Below, piece after piece: positions 1 through 6,559 of a stretch of DNA of 8,494 nucleotides. The stretch is from Bifidobacterium breve (lineage in GTDB: Bacteria; Actinomycetota; Actinomycetes; S36-B12). The notes beneath the pieces are model-generated. The model saw nothing but the letters and a program-made list of their open reading frames with translations, was not told the DNA's origin and did no database searches. The stretch's first letter is position 1. Each line of letters begins with the position of its first letter. A program made the position numbers and the translations under genes. The stretch lies in NCBI GenBank assembly GCA_945870085.1, contig CAMBQX010000070.1, positions 1 to 8,494 on the forward strand, in the 5' to 3' direction.

Positions 1-489
1 AGTCAAGCCACCCCGCACGAATTCATGGCAGCCCTGCGCGATGCCGGGTATGCGCCGGCGGCCGAGTCACCCGATGGCGCCGTCGTCGTGCTGCGACCCG
101 ATGAGCGCCGCGTGCGCTCGCGGCAAGTACGTAAAGTCAGCTCAGGTCGACGCGATAGCGATGCCATGATCGCGAGTGTCATCAAGGGTTTGCGTTCTGG
201 TGATCGGGCCGCGCGAGCACCGCGCGGTGAAATGGTGGTGGGGCCGGCCGGCACCAATGAGGTGCCCCGAACGAGCAGCGCCGCCACACTCACCGCCCTG
301 CGCTTGGCGATTGCTGAAACCACCCCGGTCTGGATTGGTTATGCCGATGCCGACGGCACCACCACCGAGCAGATCATTGATCCGATCCGCATGGGTGGTG
401 GTTCGGTTACCGCATTTGATCACCGCACAGAGCAAGTGAAAACTTTCCTGGTTTCACGTATCAGTGGGGTAGCTCCACTTACGCCTTGA
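1..489 (+). CDS. Helicase-associated WYL-type protein, C-terminal part (5' truncated by window edge)
   Basis: This is the last 162 codons of a gene that begins before the window; the frame is open from base 1 and stops with TGA at 487-489. The first residues (SQATPHEFMAALRDAGYAPA) resemble the helicase-associated module of the large actinobacterial protein that accompanies XPB (Rv0862c type). After a variable Arg/Ala-rich linker, residues about 95-162 form a WYL-like domain: a helix (TLTALRLAIAE), a strand with VWIGY, a DPIR turn, then a strand and turn with AFDHRTEQVKTFLVSRI. In this family the WYL region is thought to bind a ligand or nucleic acid, and the full protein (about 750 aa in mycobacteria) is predicted to work with XPB. 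The XPB gene lies on the same strand but 3.1 kb downstream, with the succinyl-amino-acid genes between. The internal ATG at 25 is not the real start, because homology-like sequence continues upstream of it. Assignment rests on motif recognition. Confidence 0.72.
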   Translation, partial: SQATPHEFMAALRDAGYAPAAESPDGAVVVLRPDERRVRSRQVRKVSSGRRDSDAMIASVIKGLRSGDRAARAPRGEMVVGPAGTNEVPRTSSAATLTALRLAIAETTPVWIGYADADGTTTEQIIDPIRMGGGSVTAFDHRTEQVKTFLVSRISGVAPLTP

Positions 490-514
490 TAAAGGTTCTC
501 ATTAATAGCAATTC

Positions 515-1639
515 TCAGGGCCCGACCACTTGAACATCTTTGGTCCAGATTCGAAATTCTGCGAGTAGGTCGGGGATCGGCTCGACCCCGATACCCGGGC
601 CCTGCGGTACCGATAGGCGCCCATCTTGGAGGACGAAGGGCTCGGTGATGTCGACCGCGTAATACCGGTTCGAGGCACTGGTGTCACCGGGCAACGTGAA
701 GTTCGGCAGTGCTGCCAAGGCCAAGTTCGCGGCCCGACCGATGCCGGTCTCGAGCATGCCGCCGCACCACACCGGTGATTTGCGCGCCATGCACATGTCA
801 TGAATATCGCGAGCAGTTAGATAACTACCCACCCTGCCCGGCTTAATGTTGATGATCGTCGCGGATCCAAACTCCAAGGCTGACTCCGCTGAAGCTACAG
901 ACAAGATTGATTCATCCATGCAAATCGGTGTGGCGCATGCGTCAGCAAGCATTCGATGCCCGAGCCAGTCTTCTTCAGGCAAAGGCTGCTCAATGAGTAG
1001 GAGGTTGAACTCATCAAGTTTCGCTAAATGCGCCGCATCTGAACGCGCATAAGCCTGATTGGCATCAACTTGCAATGGCATATCGGGCCACTGTGCACGC
1101 ACGGCGGCCACCGGCTCCAAATCCCAACCCGGCTCTATCTTCAATTTAATACGCCGGTAACCCGCATCTACATATTCGCCGACTTCCTCCATCAATTCAC
1201 GCAACGTCTCCGTTGTTGGGATACCGACACTTACCCCGCAATCAACTTCAGTGCGCGTGGACCCCAAGAAACTTGCCATCGACTGATCGCGCTCACGCAA
1301 CCAAACGTCGAGCATCGAAGTAGCTATTGCCGTCTTAGCCATTGGATGTCCGCGCATGACATCAAGTGCCGTTCGCACTTCTTCAGGGTCACCATCCATC
1401 GTTGTTTCACGCAATGCCGGGATTAGGTGATCTGTCATTACCGCAATTGCCGCAGCCGTGTATTCAGAGCTGTAGCCCGGCCAAGATGATGCCGCACACT
1501 CGGCCCAGCCACTAATGCCATCGGCTGACACCGCTTCAACAATAAGCACCTCACGCACCGTGTCAGTGCCAAAACTCGTTCGGAAGGGGCGCACCAAAGG
1601 CATATTCACCATGTGTAGGCGGAACATCTCAATACTCAC
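515..1639 (-). CDS. o-Succinylbenzoate synthase / N-succinylamino acid racemase (enolase superfamily)
   Basis: This is a 374-aa enolase-superfamily enzyme of the MenC2/NSAR type. An N-terminal capping domain (about 1-125) is followed by a TIM barrel. Visible active-site residues are the KLK motif at 165-167 (catalytic Lys167), metal ligands Asp192 (VDANQAY), Glu217 (LLIEQPL) and Asp242 (CMDES), and the second base Lys266 in NIKPGRVG. The C-terminal run WCGGMLETGIGRAANLALA then LPGDTSASNRYY is very close to the Amycolatopsis OSBS/NSAR signature. The DxD motif of dipeptide epimerases is absent. Members can dehydrate SHCHC in menaquinone synthesis and/or racemise N-succinyl amino acids. The GNAT and M20 neighbours, with no men genes in view, favour racemisation here (inference). 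The start is GTG, overlapping the upstream TGA as GTGA, with AGGGAG 5 nt upstream. ATG at 1627 is a poorer alternative. Confidence 0.93.
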   Translation of the reverse strand: MSIEMFRLHMVNMPLVRPFRTSFGTDTVREVLIVEAVSADGISGWAECAASSWPGYSSEYTAAAIAVMTDHLIPALRETTMDGDPEEVRTALDVMRGHPMAKTAIATSMLDVWLRERDQSMASFLGSTRTEVDCGVSVGIPTTETLRELMEEVGEYVDAGYRRIKLKIEPGWDLEPVAAVRAQWPDMPLQVDANQAYARSDAAHLAKLDEFNLLLIEQPLPEEDWLGHRMLADACATPICMDESILSVASAESALEFGSATIINIKPGRVGSYLTARDIHDMCMARKSPVWCGGMLETGIGRAANLALAALPNFTLPGDTSASNRYYAVDITEPFVLQDGRLSVPQGPGIGVEPIPDLLAEFRIWTKDVQVVGP

Positions 1640-2382
1640 GCGCGCTCCCTGTAAAGGACATAGTTACCGACTCGCTCGACTCCAATAACGCAAAAGCCCT
1701 CGGCTAAGGCCGACGTCAAAGTCTCGCGCAGAGACAGCCGCCACCGGGTGGCTGCCACCGGGTCTGACCTTCGCAACTCCACAATGTCTTCTGGGATTTC
1801 AACTACCCGAATATCGCGGCCAGCTTCGATTAACATCCCTGCATCGAGCGGCAAAAGTCGCCCCGCCGCCGCGTCAATTACTTTCGCTGATGACAGGTGC
1901 CACCAGGCGAAGACTCGATCCGTGGGATCGCCAATATTGATGGCGTCTGGCATCTCACCGTAGAAATCTATTTCATACCCTCTGACGTCGACCCCGAGTT
2001 TTAGGATGTTCAAGATCGCATTGCGCCTAACGAGTGGATCGAACGTCCACGAGATCGTGTCAATGTCACGGTTCAGGGCCCACACCCGTTGATGCAGCTT
2101 TAATGCCGAACCAATGTGGTGGTTTCGGTGGCTCTCGAGCACCGCTGCCATATGCGAGTGCAGGTGAACATGCCACCTGTCAGTGAAATGGCGGCCCACA
2201 AATGCCAGCGCTGCACCAACCGGTTCATCACCTAAATAAGCGACCGATGCGTACCCGCCGGCATGGATCAAAGCCTTAAGTACATTTTGCTGGACCTGGG
2301 TGCCCTGGCCCGGCCAGACCGTATCAAAAATTAGCCGCGCGGTGGCTAAATCAGTAGGGTTTACTACCGGGCGGACTTGCAC
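1636..2382 (-). CDS. GNAT-family acyltransferase, COG3375 type; likely D-amino acid N-succinyltransferase
   Basis: This is a GNAT-fold protein of about 248 aa. From the chosen start, residues 1-22 match a GNAT beta1/alpha1 (VRPVVNPTDLATARLIF), residues 33-63 are helix then strand, and 71-103 hold motif A (LHSHMAAV, RNHHIG, LKLHQRVWAL). Then comes the COG3375 hallmark WTFDPLVRRNAILNILKLG (112-130), followed by DFYGEM and a D-DRVFAWW segment. In Geobacillus kaustophilus a GNAT protein in the NSAR operon succinylates D-amino acids, and the same job is inferred here because the stop overlaps the OSBS/NSAR start. The GTG at 2382 was chosen because AGGAG lies 9 nt upstream and the protein then begins at the conserved fold. 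GTG at 2439 or 2448 in the same frame would add 19 or 22 residues but lack a good ribosome binding site. The motif-A glycine is replaced: RNHHIG against the usual R-x-x-G-x-G. Confidence 0.85.
   Translation of the reverse strand: MQVRPVVNPTDLATARLIFDTVWPGQGTQVQQNVLKALIHAGGYASVAYLGDEPVGAALAFVGRHFTDRWHVHLHSHMAAVLESHRNHHIGSALKLHQRVWALNRDIDTISWTFDPLVRRNAILNILKLGVDVRGYEIDFYGEMPDAINIGDPTDRVFAWWHLSSAKVIDAAAGRLLPLDAGMLIEAGRDIRVVEIPEDIVELRRSDPVAATRWRLSLRETLTSALAEGFCVIGVERVGNYVLYRERA
1645..1650 (-). promoter_or_regulatory. Ribosome binding site of the OSBS/NSAR gene
   Basis: AGGGAG on the minus strand lies 5 nt before the GTG at 1639. It sits inside the end of the GNAT gene. With the GTGA stop/start overlap it supports the GTG start and translational coupling. 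Confidence 0.7.
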
Positions 2383-2391
2383 TCCGGCGCG

Positions 2392-2396
2392 CTCCT
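2392..2396 (-). promoter_or_regulatory. Ribosome binding site deciding the GNAT start
   Basis: AGGAG on the minus strand lies 9 nt before the GTG at 2382. No comparable purine-rich site precedes the in-frame GTG codons at 2439 and 2448, so this site is the main reason for the shorter start. Confidence 0.45.
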
Positions 2397-2466
2397 GCGC
2401 GCGCTGGAGATCGGCCGCCGGACTATCCACCGAGGTCACAACCGACACCGTACCGAAACGAACAAA

Positions 2467-2472
2467 GAGGAG
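2467..2472 (+). promoter_or_regulatory. Ribosome binding site deciding the M20 amidohydrolase start
   Basis: GAGGAG lies 4 nt before the GTG at 2477. It fixes the start of the M20 gene and excludes the long upstream extension of the open frame toward 2300, which runs antisense through the GNAT gene. Confidence 0.7.
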
Positions 2473-2476
2473 CAGC

Positions 2477-3613
2477 GTGACCACGACCTTGGCGTCAGCA
2501 AACGCGCTACTCCCCAAGATGGTCGAGTCAGTACACCTTCTCGTCAGCACCGAATCACCAACTAATGATCTTGCCGCCTGCGCTCATCTTGCTGACGTCG
2601 CCGCGAAATTAACTAGCGAGTGGTTAGGGAGCCCGGCCCGCGTCGAGGTACACGACGGCTGCCCGGTCGTGCGCTGGGGCCCAGAGCACCCTGAGATTCT
2701 GCTGCTCGGCCACCTTGACACCGTGTGGCCGGTTGGCACCTTGGTGCGCCTGCCGTCTCAGCTAATTGATGATCAAATGACCGGGCCAGGTGTTTTCGAT
2801 ATGAAGGCTGGCATCGTGCAGGCCTTGGCCGCGGTGTCGCTACTTATTGCTGAGGGTGCCGACGTCGGAGCGGTTGGGATCTTGCTGACAACTGACGAGG
2901 AGACCGGCTCACGTGCTTCACGCAAAGTGATTGCGGGCGCCCTCACCAGCGCCAGTGCGGTTCTGGTTTTCGAACCATCCGCTAGCGGCGCCCTAAAAAC
3001 CGAGCGCAAGGGCACTTCTTGGTACCGCATCAAATTTCACGGGCGCGCGGCCCACGCGGGCCTTGACCCTGAGCGCGGGGTGAATGCCACCGTTGAAGCT
3101 GCTGCGTTCGTCATGGCAACCCAATCTTGGGGTAATCAAGATGCCGGCACCACAGTTACGCCAACCTTGTTGAACGCGGGCACCACGGCGAATACCGTCC
3201 CTTTTTTGGCAGAGTTGACTCTTGACGTTCGTGCCTGGTCTGCGGGCGAGCAACAGCGTGTTGACTCCTGTGTTCGCAACTGGCAAGGCGCCCACCCTGA
3301 GGCCCGCATCGAGATCGATGGCGGTATTGACCGGCCACCACTTGAATTGTCAACATCAACTGCTCTCTTCGCTATCGCTCAACAAGTCGCGCACGAACTT
3401 GGTTTACCCGAATTGCAATCCTGCGCGGTCGGTGGTGCCAGCGACGGCAATCTCACCGCGGCCGCCGGCATTCCCACCCTCGATGGGCTTGGCGCGGTTG
3501 GCGATGGCGCACACGCAGACCACGAATGGGCTTCAGTTTCAGCAATGGCCGAACGGGCCGCCCTCACCGCCGGCATCATCATGGCGGCACTCAACGGAGA
3601 GATAAATGACTGA
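2477..3613 (+). CDS. M20-family metallo-amidohydrolase (CPG2/ArgE/DapE type); likely N-succinyl-L-amino acid desuccinylase
   Basis: This 378-aa, two-zinc M20 hydrolase resembles carboxypeptidase G2. In the catalytic domain, His79 and Asp81 sit in LLGHLDTVWP, the bridging Asp108 in GVFDMKAG, catalytic Glu141 and ligand Glu142 in TTDEETGS, Glu166 in VFEPS, and the last His346 in GDGAHADHEW. Spacing matches CPG2 closely, so all metal and catalytic residues are present. The middle part (about 178-285, with GRAAHAGLDPERGVNA) is the dimerisation domain. There is no signal peptide, so it is cytoplasmic. M20 enzymes cleave N-acyl groups from amino acids. In G. kaustophilus an M20 L-desuccinylase completes the D- to L-amino acid pathway, and the divergent GNAT and NSAR genes suggest that role here (inference). 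Another N-acyl amino acid or peptide substrate is possible. The GTG start follows GAGGAG. The last 8 nt overlap the XPB start, which implies co-transcription. Confidence 0.9.
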   Translation: MTTTLASANALLPKMVESVHLLVSTESPTNDLAACAHLADVAAKLTSEWLGSPARVEVHDGCPVVRWGPEHPEILLLGHLDTVWPVGTLVRLPSQLIDDQMTGPGVFDMKAGIVQALAAVSLLIAEGADVGAVGILLTTDEETGSRASRKVIAGALTSASAVLVFEPSASGALKTERKGTSWYRIKFHGRAAHAGLDPERGVNATVEAAAFVMATQSWGNQDAGTTVTPTLLNAGTTANTVPFLAELTLDVRAWSAGEQQRVDSCVRNWQGAHPEARIEIDGGIDRPPLELSTSTALFAIAQQVAHELGLPELQSCAVGGASDGNLTAAAGIPTLDGLGAVGDGAHADHEWASVSAMAERAALTAGIIMAALNGEIND

Positions 3614-5264
3614 CGGTCCACTGATTGTGCAAAGTGACAAAACCCTGCTCCTTGAAGTTGATAGTCCGCTGGGGCCAGAATGCCGTCGTGCCATCGCACC
3701 ATTTGCCGAACTTGAGCGCGCACCTGAACACATTCACACTTACCGATTAACTCCACTTGGTCTTTGGAATGCCCGGGCAGCCGGGCATGACGCCGAGCAG
3801 GTCGTCGACACCTTGCTCCGCTATTCGAAATATCCAGTGCCGCATGCGCTGCTCGTTGACATCGCCGAGACCATGTCGCGCTATGGCAGGTTGCAGGTCA
3901 ACAACCACCCGGTGCACGGATTAGTGTTGCAGGCATTAGACGAAGCGGTGCTCGAAGAAGTCCTTCGCAGTAAGAAAGTTGCTCCATTACTCGGTGCCCG
4001 CGTTGATAAAACTACGGTAATAGTGCATCCAAGTGAGCGCGGCCACCTAAAGCAGGCACTCATCAAACTTGGATGGCCCGCCGAGGATGTCGCGGGCTAC
4101 GTCGATGGCGAGCGACATGCCATTGGCTTGGTCACCGAGAATTGGCAACCGCGCCCTTACCAGCAGGAGGCCGCCGAAGGCTTTTGGCACGGCGGATCTG
4201 GCGTTGTCGTCCTGCCCTGTGGTGCCGGCAAGACGATTGTTGGCGCGCTGGCAATGACACTTGCGCAGGCAACCACCCTGATTCTCGTCACTAACACAGT
4301 TGCGGCCCGGCAGTGGCGCGATGAGTTACTCAAGCGCACCACGTTGACCGCTGATGAGATAGGCGAGTACTCAGGCGCTAAGAAGGAAATCCGCCCGGTA
4401 ACAATCGCGACCTACCAGGTGATGACAACCAAACGCCAAGGGATCTACCCGCATCTTGATGTCTTTGATTCGCGCGACTGGGGCCTGATCATCTATGACG
4501 AGGTGCACCTTCTACCGGCTCCTATCTTCCGATTCACCGCCGATATCCAATCGCGGCGTCGCCTCGGGTTAACCGCAACCTTGGTGCGCGAGGACGGCCG
4601 CGAGAGTGACGTTTTTAGCCTCATCGGCCCAAAGCGCTACGACGCACCCTGGAAAGACATTGAAAATCAAGGCTATATTGCACCTGCTGACTGCGTCGAG
4701 GTGCGAGTGACCTTGCCGGACAGTGATCGCATGACATATGCGATGGCAGAGCAAGAAGATAAATACCGGCTGGCGGCTTCGGCCCCAGAGAAGAACCGTC
4801 TCGTTGAAGAAATTATCGCCCACCACCCTGATGATCGAATACTGGTAATTGGGCAGTACCTTGATCAGCTCGCCGAACTTGGTGAGCACCTTGACGCACC
4901 GATAATCACGGGAGCTACGCCCGTAAAAGAACGTGAACGCCTATTTGCCGCATTCCGCGAAGGTGAAATTCGACTACTCGTGGTCAGCAAGGTTGCTAAT
5001 TTCTCGATTGATCTACCCGAGGCTGCTGTCGCCATCCAAGTAAGTGGCACATTTGGTTCTCGGCAAGAGGAGGCTCAGCGCCTCGGAAGAATCCTGCGCC
5101 CTAAAGCCGATGGGCGCACGGCGCACTTCTATTCAATTGTCACGCGCGACACGGTCGATGCCGACTTCGCCCAGCATCGCCAACGTTTTTTAGCTGAGCA
5201 GGGCTACGCTTATCGCATCGTCGATGCCGATGACATTCACTCGGGGAAGTGGGAAACCATATGA
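3606..5264 (+). CDS. XPB/Ssl2-type DNA repair helicase (superfamily 2)
   Basis: This complete 552-aa helicase is about the length of M. tuberculosis XPB (Rv0861c). Residues 1-180 are the N-terminal region with damage-recognition-like and XPB N-terminal segments. Helicase domain 1 has Walker A PCGAGKT (204-210), motif Ia VTNTVAARQW, DEVH (298-301) and TAT (323-325), followed by the XPB-specific RED motif at 328-330. Helicase domain 2 has VIGQYLDQL (414-422), VVSKVANFSIDLP and motif VI, QEEAQRLGRILRPK (487-500). XPB enzymes are ATP-dependent 3'-5' DNA unwinding or translocating proteins; the eukaryotic form acts in TFIIH, while the bacterial role is less clear, probably DNA repair or transcription-linked. 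The ATG start has GGAGAG 4 nt upstream within the M20 gene, and the two genes overlap by 8 nt. The stop overlaps the ClC start as ATGA. All motifs are intact. Confidence 0.96.
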   Translation: MTDGPLIVQSDKTLLLEVDSPLGPECRRAIAPFAELERAPEHIHTYRLTPLGLWNARAAGHDAEQVVDTLLRYSKYPVPHALLVDIAETMSRYGRLQVNNHPVHGLVLQALDEAVLEEVLRSKKVAPLLGARVDKTTVIVHPSERGHLKQALIKLGWPAEDVAGYVDGERHAIGLVTENWQPRPYQQEAAEGFWHGGSGVVVLPCGAGKTIVGALAMTLAQATTLILVTNTVAARQWRDELLKRTTLTADEIGEYSGAKKEIRPVTIATYQVMTTKRQGIYPHLDVFDSRDWGLIIYDEVHLLPAPIFRFTADIQSRRRLGLTATLVREDGRESDVFSLIGPKRYDAPWKDIENQGYIAPADCVEVRVTLPDSDRMTYAMAEQEDKYRLAASAPEKNRLVEEIIAHHPDDRILVIGQYLDQLAELGEHLDAPIITGATPVKERERLFAAFREGEIRLLVVSKVANFSIDLPEAAVAIQVSGTFGSRQEEAQRLGRILRPKADGRTAHFYSIVTRDTVDADFAQHRQRFLAEQGYAYRIVDADDIHSGKWETI

Positions 5265-6559
5265 GCCAGGTTGCACCTCCGCCCGCCGCTCCCGAACTAA
5301 GTGCGAAACTAACGGCGGCGGCCCTTGGCTTGGCGATCGTCCTCGGCATTCTCGGTGCCCTAGGTGCCTCCGTCTTCATCCTCGTAATGGATGAAGCCCA
5401 AAAATGGATCTGGAAAGATCTCCCGGCTGCACTGGGTTTTGATGGGTTACCGATGTGGTGGGTAGCACTCATGCTGCTAATCGGTGCCTGCATTGTCGCC
5501 CTTGCTTGGCGGCTGCCCGGTGCCACCGGCAACGGCCCATTAACCGGCTTCCATTTCGACACCCCGGCTATCAACGCACCATCGATTCTTCTCGCTGCTC
5601 TTGGCTCCTTGATATTCGGTTTCGTCCTTGGCCCCGAAGCCCCCTTGATAATCATGGGCACCACCATCGGTGCACTTCTAATGCGCGGGCGTGCCCCGCA
5701 ACTTGTGCAAATGGGGATGCTCTTAGGTGGAGCGGCCGCCATTGGGGCAATTTTCGGCAACCCCTTCGTGATGGCTTTTATGTTGCTCGAGTTTGCCGCG
5801 CTCGGCATTTTGCCAGCGATCGCACTTGTGCCTTCACTAGTTGCCCTCGGTTCCGGATACCTGGTGCAAATCGGGGTCGGGCCGTGGTCGGGTATCGGCA
5901 CCCATTCGCTGGCGGTACCGGGCCTACCCACTTACGACAACTTAAGTGTTAGAGACCTGATATTTGGTCTAGTGATCGCAGTTATTGCCTCCATTGTCGC
6001 CGCCATCGCCCGCGAGCTTGGTGAACGTGTAGCGCAACTCGCCGCCAAGCACCGAGGTTTCGTGCTCTTCGCGGTAGCGCTCCTCACCGCGGCTCTCGCC
6101 ATTGCCGTCACCGAGATCACGGGTGTCGATGTAGGTTTTGTGCTTTTCTCCGGCCAATCAGATATGACTTCATTGATTGCCGAAACTTCGATCCTTACAG
6201 TGGTTTTGGTACTGATCGCCAAGATGTTCGCGTACGGCATGGCCTTAGGTGGCGGTTACCGTGGAGGGCCGATCTTCCCCGCCACCTTCCTTGGTGTCGC
6301 CGTCGGAGTTCTCAGCTCTTTGGTGTTCCCTGAAATATCAGTCACAGCCATGGCCGCTACTGGCATCGCCGCCACCGCCACCGTTATGCTGCGCTTACCT
6401 TTTACGTCTGCGCTTTTGGCTATGGTGTTGCTCAGCAGTTCAGGTGCCGCGGTCGCGCCATTTGCCATTATGGGTGCGGTTGTTGGTTTCGGAGTAAGGC
6501 AAGGCCTCGATAAACGTGACGCCAAAAGAACATCAAATCGAGAACTGGAGCGAGCATGA
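5261..6559 (+). CDS. Divergent ClC-family anion channel/transporter
   Basis: This 432-aa polytopic membrane protein has about 10-12 hydrophobic segments starting near residue 17; the short N-terminus is Pro/Ala-rich and the C-terminus (413-432) is charged. ClC signatures are present in modified form: GNGP (90-93) where GSGIP is usual, GPEAP (124-128) where GREGP is usual, IFGNPFVMAFMLLEF (164-178) in the helix-H region, and RGGPIFPATFLG (334-345) corresponding to GxFxP. Glu126 aligns with the gating glutamate (Glu148 of E. coli ClC-ec1). The position of the intracellular proton glutamate (Glu203) is Phe178. Without that residue it may be a channel or an uncoupled transporter rather than a Cl-/H+ exchanger (inference). 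No cytoplasmic CBS domains are present. ATG at 5261 overlaps the XPB stop (ATGA) and follows GGGGAAG; GTG at 5249 is possible but would add only four residues. Confidence 0.87.
   Translation: MSQVAPPPAAPELSAKLTAAALGLAIVLGILGALGASVFILVMDEAQKWIWKDLPAALGFDGLPMWWVALMLLIGACIVALAWRLPGATGNGPLTGFHFDTPAINAPSILLAALGSLIFGFVLGPEAPLIIMGTTIGALLMRGRAPQLVQMGMLLGGAAAIGAIFGNPFVMAFMLLEFAALGILPAIALVPSLVALGSGYLVQIGVGPWSGIGTHSLAVPGLPTYDNLSVRDLIFGLVIAVIASIVAAIARELGERVAQLAAKHRGFVLFAVALLTAALAIAVTEITGVDVGFVLFSGQSDMTSLIAETSILTVVLVLIAKMFAYGMALGGGYRGGPIFPATFLGVAVGVLSSLVFPEISVTAMAATGIAATATVMLRLPFTSALLAMVLLSSSGAAVAPFAIMGAVVGFGVRQGLDKRDAKRTSNRELERA

Larger units (their letters stand above)
2383..2476. promoter_or_regulatory. 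Divergent control region between the GNAT/NSAR unit and the M20/XPB operon
   Basis: These 94 bases separate the two divergent starts if the GNAT gene begins at 2382. If it began at 2448, only 28 bases would remain, too few for two promoters. Three direct copies of ACCGA begin at 2429, 2441 and 2452, about one helical turn apart, and could be a binding site for a regulator. No convincing -35/-10 pair was seen on either strand, and no regulator gene lies in the window. The promoter role is inferred from gene orientation only. Confidence 0.35.

Noticed and set aside
463..479. Hairpin AGTGG/CCACT near the convergent ends of the WYL and NSAR genes, considered as a terminator
   Set aside because: The stem is only five pairs plus a possible G-U, lies inside the coding end, and no T-run follows on either strand.
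515..1639. Dipeptide epimerase as the identity of the enolase-superfamily gene
   Set aside because: The KLKIEPGWD, NIKPGRVG and GGMLETG motifs match OSBS/NSAR, and the DxD motif of dipeptide epimerases is missing.
2300..2476. N-terminal extension of the M20 open frame
   Set aside because: It overlaps the GNAT gene antisense, its translation is Arg/Ser-rich and unlike M20 proteins, and a strong GAGGAG site precedes the GTG at 2477.
2383..2550. N-terminal extension of the GNAT open frame to an ATG at 2550
   Set aside because: It would overlap the M20 start and its ribosome binding site, and the extra residues do not look like a GNAT fold. Part of it (to GTG 2439 or 2448) remains possible.
5140..5931. 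263-aa open frame on the minus strand across the XPB/ClC junction
   Set aside because: It is antisense to two genes with clear family motifs, is very rich in Ala, Pro, Arg and Ser, and has no recognisable domain. It is a shadow of codon bias in the plus-strand genes.
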